NCBI RefSeq assembly: GCF_018688095.1 | Contig: NZ_CP061311.1 | Coordinates: 804,861 to 868,860, forward strand | Direction of reading: 5' to 3' | Origin: Polynucleobacter sp. AP-Titi-500A-B4 | GTDB lineage: Bacteria > Pseudomonadota > Gammaproteobacteria > Burkholderiales > Burkholderiaceae | DNA: 64,000 nucleotides | Shown here: in pieces, positions 50,483-58,010 of the stretch | Numbering within the stretch: the stretch's first letter is position 1 | How the letters are laid out: every line of letters starts with the position of its first letter | Translations under genes and position numbers: made by a program | The notes under the pieces: generated by a model | Database searches by the model: none | Seen by the model: only the letters and a program-made list of their open reading frames with translations | Told to the model about the DNA's origin: nothing

Positions 50483-52213
50483 ATGTCTTTAAGTCGTCGC
50501 GATTTTTTGCAGGCCTTGGCGATTGCCTCTGCTGGCGGGATGAGTTTGCAATCCAATTTTGTAAATGCACAAGTTACTGCTCAAAAATTCTATGACTTGC
50601 CTAAATTTGGTAACGTACATTTTCTACATTTCACGGACTGCCATGCGCAATTGCTACCAATTTATTTTCGTGAGCCAAATGTTAATCTGGGTATTGGCAC
50701 GCAAGAAGGCAAGACGCCACACTTGGTTGGCGAATATTTCTTAAAAGCGAATGGAATTGCACCCGGAACTCGCGATGCTCACGCGTTTACCTATTTGGAT
50801 TACGTAGCTGCTGCACAAAACTACGGCAAGATGGGTGGCTTTGCCCATATGGCCACACTGATCAAGCAAATGAAAGCCAGTCGTCCTGGAGCGTTATTGC
50901 TCGATGGTGGCGATACTTGGCAAGGCTCTGGCACGGCGCTCTGGACTAATGGTCAAGACATGGTTGATGCCGCTCTTGCTTTAGGTGTTGATGTGATGAC
51001 GCCTCACTGGGAGATGACGCTAGGTGAGAAGCGCGTGATGGAAATTGTGAATGGTGACTTCAAAGGCAAGGTCTCCTTTATTGCGCAAAACATTAAGACT
51101 GCAGACTTTGGTGACATGGTATTTAATCCATACGTCATGAAGGTACAGAACGGGATACAAGTGGCCATCATTGGCCAGGCTTTCCCTTACACACCAATTG
51201 CTAACCCTCGCTATTTCACTCCTGATTGGACCTTTGGTATTCAGGAAGAGAATATGCAAAAGACTATCGATGAGGTGAGATCAAAAGGGGCCAAGGTTGT
51301 GGTGCTTCTGTCTCACAATGGTATGGATGTGGATTTGAAGATGGCTTCCCGTGTTCGTGGTTTGGACGCAATCCTAGGTGGGCATACTCATGACGGCGTT
51401 CCTATTCCGGTTAAGGTAAAAAATGCTGGTGGTGTAACGCTTGTTACTAATGCAGGCTCCAATAGTAAGTTCCTTGGTGTACTCGATTTTGATGTGAAGG
51501 GCGGAAAGCCTGTTGATTTCCGCTACAAGTTGCTGCCGATCTTCTCGAATATGATTCCGGCTGACCCAACGATGAGCAAACTCATCACCAAAGTCAGGGC
51601 ACCATATGAAGCGAAGTTAAATGAAAAGCTAGCTACCACTGAAGGACTGTTATATCGCCGTGGCAACTTTAATGGCAGCTTCGATCAGCTCATCTTGGAT
51701 GGATTGATGGCGCAGAAGAATGCGGAGATTGCGTTCTCACCAGGTTTCCGCTGGGGAACTAGCCTGTTGCCGGGCCAAGCGATTACTCGCGAGAACTTGT
51801 TGGATCAAACTGCGATTACCTATCCATACACCACCGTCACCAACATGACTGGTGAGACCATCAAAACCATTTTAGAAGACGTTGCCGATAACTTATTTAA
51901 CCCTGATCCTTATTACCAGCAGGGTGGCGACATGGTACGTGTAGGTGGAATGCAGTACACCATTGACCCAGCGCAAACTGCTGGTAAGCGCATCACCGAT
52001 ATGCGCTTGAATGGTAAGCCGATTGAGGCCAGCAAGACCTATAAGGTTGCAGGTTGGGCTCCAGTCAGCGAAGAGGCCAAAAATGCTGGTGGCGAAGCAA
52101 TTTGGGATGTCATGGAACGACACCTGCGTGATGTCAAAGTCGTTAAAGCTGTTAAGCTCAATGAGCCGATCATTAAAGGTGTTGCGAATAATCCCGGCAT
52201 GGCTCCAATCTAA
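50483..52213 (+). CDS. soxB: Thiosulfohydrolase SoxB
   Basis: A 576-residue periplasmic dimanganese hydrolase that removes sulfate from SoxY-bound sulfur. The Tat leader MSLSRRDFLQALAIASAGG has RR at 5-6. The metallophosphoesterase domain shows HFTDCHAQL, LLDGGDTWQGSGTALW, MTPHWEMTLG (SoxB-type in place of GNHEFD) and LGGHTHDGVP; the C-terminal 5'-nucleotidase-like domain follows from about residue 380. It stands behind an intrinsic terminator and has its own strong ribosome site. Full length. Confidence 0.96.
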   Translation: MSLSRRDFLQALAIASAGGMSLQSNFVNAQVTAQKFYDLPKFGNVHFLHFTDCHAQLLPIYFREPNVNLGIGTQEGKTPHLVGEYFLKANGIAPGTRDAHAFTYLDYVAAAQNYGKMGGFAHMATLIKQMKASRPGALLLDGGDTWQGSGTALWTNGQDMVDAALALGVDVMTPHWEMTLGEKRVMEIVNGDFKGKVSFIAQNIKTADFGDMVFNPYVMKVQNGIQVAIIGQAFPYTPIANPRYFTPDWTFGIQEENMQKTIDEVRSKGAKVVVLLSHNGMDVDLKMASRVRGLDAILGGHTHDGVPIPVKVKNAGGVTLVTNAGSNSKFLGVLDFDVKGGKPVDFRYKLLPIFSNMIPADPTMSKLITKVRAPYEAKLNEKLATTEGLLYRRGNFNGSFDQLILDGLMAQKNAEIAFSPGFRWGTSLLPGQAITRENLLDQTAITYPYTTVTNMTGETIKTILEDVADNLFNPDPYYQQGGDMVRVGGMQYTIDPAQTAGKRITDMRLNGKPIEASKTYKVAGWAPVSEEAKNAGGEAIWDVMERHLRDVKVVKAVKLNEPIIKGVANNPGMAPI

Positions 52214-52234
52214 TTATATTCATCGAATATTCAT

Positions 52235-52672
52235 ATGAAAAAACTACTTTCCTTTCTTACTGCTCTGGCCCTTACTTTAGGGTTCTGCTCAACTGCTTTA
52301 GCTCAACCTACGGGCAATACCAAAGTGGTCTATCACATCGATGATGCTGAAGCCCAAGGCTTGAAAGGTTTACGCAATATTCGCAATCATTTAGATGTTT
52401 CCCCACAGACGACCATTATTGTGGTGACGCATGCCAATGGTGTTGACTTGTTGATGGAGGGTGCTAAAGATAAAAAGAATGGTACAGAATATGCCCCACT
52501 AGTTGGCGCATTGAAATCGCGAGGCGTCAAATTTGAAGTTTGCGAAATTACTTTGAAAAATCGTAACTTGAAAAAAGACCAATTCACATTGGATGCGGAC
52601 TTCACGCCTTCAGGTGTGGTGCGCGTTGCTGATCTTCAATACAAAGATGGCTTTGCTTACATCAAGCCATAA
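52235..52672 (+). CDS. Secreted DsrE-family sulfur-relay-like protein
   Basis: A 145-residue protein with a signal peptide (MKKLLSFLTALALTLGFCSTALA) followed by a DsrE/F-like domain (about 30-125: VVYHIDDAEAQ, TTIIVVTHANGVDLLMEG, LKSRGVKFEVCEITL). A single mature-region cysteine in FEVCEITL matches the sulfur-carrying cysteine of the DsrE family. Periplasmic DsrE-like proteins are common beside sox genes but their role is not settled; carriage of sulfane sulfur is likely. It is 21 bases after soxB and 2 bases before the SoxH-like gene. Confidence 0.85.
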   Translation: MKKLLSFLTALALTLGFCSTALAQPTGNTKVVYHIDDAEAQGLKGLRNIRNHLDVSPQTTIIVVTHANGVDLLMEGAKDKKNGTEYAPLVGALKSRGVKFEVCEITLKNRNLKKDQFTLDADFTPSGVVRVADLQYKDGFAYIKP

Positions 52673-52674
52673 GC

Positions 52675-53655
52675 ATGATGAATAGCTTGACTAGCTATAT
52701 TCGATTTGCAAGTTATTTGATAGGGATCCTCATGGGATCCCTCGTCTTTAGTGGTATCGCTTGCGCACAAGCTGCCAAGACAGGAGATATCATTGCGCTG
52801 AAGCCGATTCAGGTGGCGCCCCATACTTATTTTGTGCAAGGTTTTGCTGAGATGGGTAGTGGCACCAATCAGAACTTTATTTCTAATGCGGGATTTGTGG
52901 TGACCCCAGGTGGCGTAGTGGTAGTGGATGCATTGGGTTCGCCTATCTTGGCGCAAAAGTTGATTACCGAGATTAAGAAAGTGACCAATCAAAAGGTAGT
53001 TGCACTGATTGTGAGTCACTACCATGCTGATCATGTTTATGGTTTGCAAGAGTTTAAAAAGATTGGCGTAAAAATATATGCACAGGGTGAGGGTAGAAAC
53101 TATCTTTCTTCTGAGACTGCTAAGCAACGCTTGATCGCTTCTAGGATGGACTTTGCACCATGGGTCAATGAGAACACCAAGTTAATTGCCGCAGATATTT
53201 GGATTGATCAGAAGGCAAAACTCAATATTGGTGGAATAGAGTTTTTCATCAGTCGGGTTGGTCCTGCGCATGCCCCTGAAGATTTGATGGTTTACGTGCC
53301 CTCAGAAAAAGTCCTCTTTGCTGGGGATCTCGTCTTTCGGGGGCGCATTCCCTTTGTTGGCAATGCGGATAGCAAGGGTTGGTTAATTGCTCTAGATGAA
53401 ATTGAACGAATCAATCCGACTATTGTGATTCCGGGTCATGGTGGATATTCAGTGAAGCCGGTTGAGGATATTGCCTTCACAAGGAACTACCTCAAGTATC
53501 TACGTCAATCCATGACGGAAGCCGCCCTGAATCTCGACTCTTTTGAGGATGCCTACAAGCAAGCTGATTGGTCTGAATACGAAGGAATGCCTTTGTTTAG
53601 AGCGGCCAACCGCATGAATGCCTATAACGTTTATCTGTCGATCCAGGCGGAATAG
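52675..53655 (+). CDS. soxH: SoxH-like metallo-beta-lactamase-fold hydrolase
   Basis: A 326-residue periplasmic protein with a signal peptide (about 1-35). The MBL fold has SHYHADHVYG (HxHxDH), GPAHAPEDLMVY with the next His, FAGDLVF with the bridging Asp and IPGHGG. This pattern matches SoxH and the 'quinoprotein relay' zinc hydrolases; the reaction is unproven, possibly a thiol ester or persulfide hydrolase. It starts 2 bases after the DsrE-like gene (ATG at 52675; another at 52678) and precedes a small cytochrome c. Confidence 0.86.
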   Translation: MMNSLTSYIRFASYLIGILMGSLVFSGIACAQAAKTGDIIALKPIQVAPHTYFVQGFAEMGSGTNQNFISNAGFVVTPGGVVVVDALGSPILAQKLITEIKKVTNQKVVALIVSHYHADHVYGLQEFKKIGVKIYAQGEGRNYLSSETAKQRLIASRMDFAPWVNENTKLIAADIWIDQKAKLNIGGIEFFISRVGPAHAPEDLMVYVPSEKVLFAGDLVFRGRIPFVGNADSKGWLIALDEIERINPTIVIPGHGGYSVKPVEDIAFTRNYLKYLRQSMTEAALNLDSFEDAYKQADWSEYEGMPLFRAANRMNAYNVYLSIQAE

Positions 53656-53713
53656 GGCAATTTTGGCCATTGGGCCTTAAAATAGAGGATTAATGCTAAA
53701 TCCTTGATTTGTA

Positions 53714-54031
53714 ATGAAAATGATTTTTATTCGAAACCTTTCAGTCGTGATTCTGAGTGCACTCGTTTCTGCACCAGTCTTGTCCGCACCTGATTTGGCA
53801 AACGGTAAAAGCATTGATCAACAAAAATGCTATGCCTGCCATGCTAAAAAAACGGGTTTTGGTAATGGCGACATGATTTATACGCGTAGCGATAGCAAGG
53901 TGAAGTCAATGGCCAACTTGAAGAAGATGGTGGGTCTGTGTAATACCGAACTTCGCTTAGATCTTTTTCCAGAGGATGAGGCTGACGTTGCTGCCTATCT
54001 CAATCAACAGTTTTATAAATTTAAACCTTAA
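53714..54031 (+). CDS. Small monoheme cytochrome c
   Basis: A 105-residue periplasmic cytochrome with a signal peptide (1-25) and one CxxCH (CYACH, 39-43), followed by KTGFGNGDMIYTR and a short C-terminal helix region with LFPEDEADVAAYLNQQFY. It also has C76-like extra cysteine in KKMVGLCNTEL, and no obvious standard Met ligand loop. It may accept electrons from SoxA, SoxD or the metallo-hydrolase system. It is 58 bases after the SoxH-like gene and 17 before the YeeE gene. Confidence 0.82.
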   Translation: MKMIFIRNLSVVILSALVSAPVLSAPDLANGKSIDQQKCYACHAKKTGFGNGDMIYTRSDSKVKSMANLKKMVGLCNTELRLDLFPEDEADVAAYLNQQFYKFKP

Positions 54032-54048
54032 TTTTTTATATAGTCGCT

Positions 54049-55170
54049 ATGGATGTTGTAGATATTAATTCTTTAAGTAGGTCAGTCCTTTGGGCGACTT
54101 TTGCTATTACATTTGCTCTCGGTGCAATTATGCAAAAGACTGGGTTTTGCAGCATGGGTGCTGTTTCTGATGCATTCATCATGTCCAGTTGGGATCGTCT
54201 AAGACAGTGGTTCTTAGCGATTGGCGTTTCTATTTTGGGCTTTACTTTGTTATCTCATTTGGGCTTGATTGATTCACTGAAGAGTTTTTATACCGGCAAT
54301 AAGTTCTTATGGCTCTCGACGATTGTGGGTAGCACGCTATTTGGTTTCGGAATGGTTTTAGCGTCCGGTTGCGGAAGCAAGACTTTAGTTCGCATCGGCG
54401 GAGGCAACTTGAAGTCCGTGATTGTCTTTATGGTGCTGGGTTTGACTGCCTATATGACCATGCGTGGTTTTTTGGGTGTTGTGCGTATCAATACTCTGGA
54501 TACCGTGTTTATTGCATTTAATAGTCCACAAGATTTGCCTAGCCTGCTCAGCGGTCCTTTGGGTATGGCTCGCGCGAATCTACATCTTGCCTTGGGCCTC
54601 TTGATTGGCTTTGCATTTATTGCTTATGCCTTGTCCAGCAAAGCATTTTGGACGGCTAATAATCTGTTTGCAGGTATTGCAGTTGGGGTAGCAATTTGTG
54701 CAGTCTGGTGGGTATCTGGCAGCTTAGGATTTGTGGCGGAAGATCCAAATACGCTTGAAGAGGTATTTTTGGTAACAAACTCTGGCCGTATGGAAAGCTT
54801 ATCTTTTGTTGCGCCTTATGCCTATTCTCTAGATTGGCTCATGATGTATAGCGATACCTCAAAAGTACTCACTGTAGGTATCGTTGCTGTGATTGGCATG
54901 ATTCTGGGTTCATTCATCGTTTCAATCGTGACAAAAACATTCCGCTGGGAATCATTTCGCAATACTGAAGATACCGCCAACCATTTAGTAGGAGCAAGCT
55001 TGATGGGCTTTGGTGGTGTTACCGCTTTAGGTTGCACAGTAGGTCAGGGTTTAAGTGGTATTTCAACTCTAGCCCTTGGTTCCTTATTGGCGCTCCCAGG
55101 TTTCATATTTGGCGCCTATTTGGCTCTGCGTTATTTAAAAATGCGCCTTGCCCCAAATCCTTGTAGCTAA
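54049..55170 (+). CDS. tsuA: YeeE/YedE family transporter, probable thiosulfate importer (TsuA-like)
   Basis: A 373-residue inner-membrane protein with about nine to ten helices. Three conserved cysteine motifs are present: KTGFCSMGA, LASGCGSKTLVRIGGGN and TALGCTVGQGLSG, which in TsuA/YeeE pass thiosulfate by transient contact with cysteines. Two pseudo-repeats each hold GxGxxLxSGC-like signatures. In a sox locus it could import thiosulfate for assimilation or export sulfur compounds. Gene symbol is by family analogy. It is followed 23 bases later by two half-size relatives. Confidence 0.85.
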   Translation: MDVVDINSLSRSVLWATFAITFALGAIMQKTGFCSMGAVSDAFIMSSWDRLRQWFLAIGVSILGFTLLSHLGLIDSLKSFYTGNKFLWLSTIVGSTLFGFGMVLASGCGSKTLVRIGGGNLKSVIVFMVLGLTAYMTMRGFLGVVRINTLDTVFIAFNSPQDLPSLLSGPLGMARANLHLALGLLIGFAFIAYALSSKAFWTANNLFAGIAVGVAICAVWWVSGSLGFVAEDPNTLEEVFLVTNSGRMESLSFVAPYAYSLDWLMMYSDTSKVLTVGIVAVIGMILGSFIVSIVTKTFRWESFRNTEDTANHLVGASLMGFGGVTALGCTVGQGLSGISTLALGSLLALPGFIFGAYLALRYLKMRLAPNPCS

Positions 55171-55193
55171 AACGAACTCACTAAATAAAACCC

Positions 55194-55631
55194 ATGCAAA
55201 TCGATTGGCTCACATTTACCCCCATTCCATCCTTGCTGGGTGGCATGATTTTAGGGATCGCAGCCGCACTGTATGTTTTGCTCCACGGTCGCATACTCGG
55301 TATTAGTGGAATCATCTCTGGCCTGCTCCATCCCAAACAGGACGATCGCGCTTGGCGTATTGCGCTTGTTTTGGGCTTACTTACTGCTCCTGTATTGGCA
55401 GCTTTGTTTTTTGAAATTCGACCCATCGTTGAAGTAGATGCCGATTGGATTGCAATTATCATCGCAGGATTATTGGTTGGTTTTGGCTCTCAATATGGCT
55501 CTGGCTGTACTAGCGGCCACGGAATTTGCGGTCTCTCTCGTCTATCACCACGCTCTTTGGTGGCTACGCTCTCATTCATGGGAGCTGGTTTCCTGGTGGT
55601 GTTTGTTCTTCGCCATGTGATCGGAGGCTAA
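55194..55631 (+). CDS. Half-size YeeE/YedE transporter subunit A
   Basis: A 145-residue inner-membrane protein with about four helices and the motif GFGSQYGSGCTSGHGICGLSR, given here as two pieces: SQYGSGCTSGHG and ICGLSRLS, with two conserved cysteines. It corresponds to the N-terminal half of full-length YeeE and to PmpA-type proteins. It is followed after 1 base by the partner half (145 residues), so the two should form a heteromer. This pair is typical of BigR-controlled operons for persulfide handling. Confidence 0.86.
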   Translation: MQIDWLTFTPIPSLLGGMILGIAAALYVLLHGRILGISGIISGLLHPKQDDRAWRIALVLGLLTAPVLAALFFEIRPIVEVDADWIAIIIAGLLVGFGSQYGSGCTSGHGICGLSRLSPRSLVATLSFMGAGFLVVFVLRHVIGG

Positions 55632-55632
55632 G

Positions 55633-56070
55633 ATGAAAAAGCACTTCGGTTTATTGAGTCAGTATTTGATCGGCGTTCTCTTTGGCTGGGGTCTGATTAT
55701 TTCCGGCATGAGTAATCCCCAGAAAATCTTGGGATTTTTAGATTTGGCAGGATCGTGGGATCCCTCTCTGATGTTTGTCATGGCCGGTGCAGTCTTGGTG
55801 GGTCTTGCTGGCTTTTATGTCGTTAGCAAGCGAACCGAAGCTTTTTTTGGTGGTGCACTGCATATTCCTAAGAGAAGAGACATTACCAAACCGCTGATCA
55901 TTGGCAGCCTGATCTTTGGTGCTGGCTGGGGAATAGCAGGCTTTTGTCCTGGTCCAGCCTTGGTGGCCTTAGGTGCTGGACATGTCAAGGCGTTGGTATT
56001 CGCAATCGCTATGTTGGCAGGCATGGAAATTTGCGATCGCTTCTTTAGTGCCCATAGAAAGATAGTCTAG
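55633..56070 (+). CDS. Half-size YeeE/YedE transporter subunit B (DUF6691)
   Basis: A 145-residue inner-membrane protein with about four helices, belonging to the DUF6691 half of the YeeE/YedE group. Marks: GWGLIISGMSNPQKILGFLD near the N-terminus and GAGWGIAGFCPGPALVALG with a conserved Cys near the C-terminus. Together with the upstream 145-residue half it would make one transporter, like PmpAB. Separated by 71 bases from the DUF442 gene, which probably belongs to the same message. Confidence 0.86.
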   Translation: MKKHFGLLSQYLIGVLFGWGLIISGMSNPQKILGFLDLAGSWDPSLMFVMAGAVLVGLAGFYVVSKRTEAFFGGALHIPKRRDITKPLIIGSLIFGAGWGIAGFCPGPALVALGAGHVKALVFAIAMLAGMEICDRFFSAHRKIV

Positions 56071-56141
56071 GACGGTCTAATAGCGCCTGATTTAGAATGA
56101 ATCCTATTCTTAGTGATTAATTCTTAATTGAAGAGGGTGTA

Positions 56142-56486
56142 ATGAGTCTTCCTATTACTTGTCATAACGATCAATTCGGTACTCTCGGTCAGATCGATTC
56201 GAGTCATTTAGCTGAAATTGCCAAGCAAGGCTATAAAAGCGTTATCAACAATCGCCCTGATGGGGAAGGCGGCCCTGATCAACCAACCAATGCCAGCATA
56301 CAAGCTGAAGCAGAAAAGTTAGGATTGAATTACGCCTATTTACCTGTAGTACCAAGCGCAATCACTGTTGATCAAGTACGAGAGATGGCGCGCTTATTAA
56401 AAACAATGCCGGGACCTGTTCTGGCTTTCTGTAGATCAGGCGCACGCTCAACCAATTTGTACCAGCTTGCATTGCAAGTGAAATAA
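56142..56486 (+). CDS. DUF442 / TIGR01244 sulfur-transferase-like protein (Blh N-domain type)
   Basis: A 114-residue cytoplasmic protein with a phosphatase-like fold. The active-site loop is FCRSGARS (CxxGxRS type) and the start has GQIDSSHLAEIAKQGYKSVI followed by NNRPDGE. The family is called beta-lactamase hydrolase-like and resembles the rhodanese-like half of Blh, the persulfide dioxygenase-sulfurtransferase controlled by BigR. Here no dioxygenase domain is fused. It is likely to transfer sulfur from persulfides to glutathione or another acceptor. A GAGGGTG ribosome site precedes the ATG. Confidence 0.84.
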   Translation: MSLPITCHNDQFGTLGQIDSSHLAEIAKQGYKSVINNRPDGEGGPDQPTNASIQAEAEKLGLNYAYLPVVPSAITVDQVREMARLLKTMPGPVLAFCRSGARSTNLYQLALQVK

Positions 56487-56506
56487 AGCCAAAGCAAGCA
56501 ATCACC

Positions 56507-56926
56507 ATGCGCATTGTTATTCCAGAGGAACGTAAGCTCGTTCATGAAATGGTCATGCCAATTCGTTGGGGCGATATGGATACCTATGGGCATGTGAATA
56601 ACACCGTGTACTTTCGGTATATGGAGCAGGCGCGGGTTGAGTGGATTACCTCTTTAGGCTATCAAGTAGCACCAGGGCGAGAGTCCATGTTGATGATGAA
56701 TGGCTTTTGCAACTTCTACAAGCAACTCTCTTATCCAGGTGAGCTCATCTTAAAAACCTCTATTGGTGCGATTGGCAGAACCAGTATGGATGTCTATACC
56801 AGTATGGCTTTAACTACCGCGCCTGATGAAGAGGCTGCAATTGGCGGTGCTACGATGGTTTGGGTAGACCTCAATACCAATAAATCAGCCCCTTGGCCAG
56901 AAGATATTCTGCGGAAGATTAGCTAA
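56507..56926 (+). CDS. Acyl-CoA thioesterase, 4HBT hotdog family
   Basis: A 139-residue hotdog-fold protein with DMDTYGHVNN, where the Asp is the probable catalytic residue, and YFRYMEQARVEW. It resembles YbgC/FcbC-type acyl-CoA thioester hydrolases. The substrate is unknown. Lies 20 bases after the DUF442 gene and 9 before mnmH. No visible link to sulfur metabolism; it may simply be co-transcribed. Confidence 0.85.
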   Translation: MRIVIPEERKLVHEMVMPIRWGDMDTYGHVNNTVYFRYMEQARVEWITSLGYQVAPGRESMLMMNGFCNFYKQLSYPGELILKTSIGAIGRTSMDVYTSMALTTAPDEEAAIGGATMVWVDLNTNKSAPWPEDILRKIS

Positions 56927-56935
56927 CGCTGCGAT

Positions 56936-58009
56936 ATGCAACCTAGCAATCCGCATATCTTAAGGTTGGATCAATTTCTGACTGAGCTAGATCGCTTTGA
57001 TCTCATCATCGATGTTAGATCGCCGGCAGAATTTGCTCTCGATCATATTCCCGGAGCTGTAAATTACCCCGTCCTGAATAATGAAGAGCGCGCTCAAATA
57101 GGTACTTTGTATAAACAAGTATCGCCATTCGCGGCAAAGAAATTAGGTGCGGCATTAGTCTCTCGCAATATTGCCAATCATCTTGAAAATCATTTATTGG
57201 AACTCCCGCGTGAGTGGAGACCATTGATTTATTGTTGGCGTGGTGGTGAGCGAAGTGGGGCATTTACCCATATTCTCAACCGTATTGGCTGGAAAGCGAT
57301 GCAGCTAGAGGGTGGCTACCAAGGATTTAGGCGCACTGTCATTGACGGCTTAGAGGGGGCTGCAAAGCAATTTTCGTTTCAAGTGATTTGCGGCATGACC
57401 GGCAGTGGCAAGACTCGAGTGCTGCAAGAAGCGCAGAACTATGGCGCTCAGATTTTGGACCTTGAAGCCTTAGCCATTCATCGTGGATCCGTGTTGGGCA
57501 ATGAGCCAAACATCGAGCAGCCCTCGCAAAAAGGTTTTGAGACTGAGCTTTGGAATGCGCTGCGCTCCTTGGATCCTTCCAAGCCTGTACTCGTTGAGTC
57601 TGAGAGCAAGAAAGTAGGTGGCGTACACATACCTGATGCCCTGATGGAAAAGATTCGCAATGGGGCTTGTATTGAATTACGCTCGAGCACACAAACACGG
57701 GTGTCGTGGCTCATCCGTGAATACCATCATTTTTTGAGCGATACCGACAACTTTAAGCACAAACTTTCTTTGCTAACAGCGCATTATGGAAAAGTGCAAA
57801 TCGCTAAATGGAATGAGGCGATTGATGCAGGGCAGTTTCCGGAATTGGTAGAGGAGTTGTTGGTCAAGCACTATGACCCATCCTATCAATCCTCCATTGT
57901 GCGCAATTTTCCTCAATACAAGATTGAGAACTTTGTGCAGCTAGAGAATGATAGTGACGAGGCCTTTGCTAAAGCCGCAAAGGCCATCGTGGCAAAGCAA
58001 AAAGTCTAG
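56936..58009 (+). CDS. mnmH: tRNA 2-selenouridine synthase (MnmH/SelU)
   Basis: A 357-residue protein that exchanges sulfur of 2-thiouridine at the wobble position of Lys, Glu and Gln tRNAs for selenium, through a geranylated intermediate. The N-terminal rhodanese domain carries C100 in LIYCWRGGERSG; a P-loop GMTGSGKT (153-160) starts the nucleotide-binding domain. Full length for the family. It needs selenophosphate from SelD, which is not in this window. Its stop lies 1 base from the stop of the convergent acyl-CoA dehydrogenase gene. Confidence 0.94.
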   Translation: MQPSNPHILRLDQFLTELDRFDLIIDVRSPAEFALDHIPGAVNYPVLNNEERAQIGTLYKQVSPFAAKKLGAALVSRNIANHLENHLLELPREWRPLIYCWRGGERSGAFTHILNRIGWKAMQLEGGYQGFRRTVIDGLEGAAKQFSFQVICGMTGSGKTRVLQEAQNYGAQILDLEALAIHRGSVLGNEPNIEQPSQKGFETELWNALRSLDPSKPVLVESESKKVGGVHIPDALMEKIRNGACIELRSSTQTRVSWLIREYHHFLSDTDNFKHKLSLLTAHYGKVQIAKWNEAIDAGQFPELVEELLVKHYDPSYQSSIVRNFPQYKIENFVQLENDSDEAFAKAAKAIVAKQKV

Positions 58010-58010
58010 A

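Noticed and set aside
53658..53684. Terminator between the SoxH-like gene and the small cytochrome gene
   Set aside because: TTTTGGCC and GGCCTTAAAA pair only with a two-base bulge and without a clean T-run; too weak to call.
56094..56110. Inverted repeat AGAAT-N7-ATTCT before the DUF442 gene as a second regulator site
   Set aside because: The arms are short and AT-rich and share no sequence with the 20-bp palindrome upstream of the regulator.
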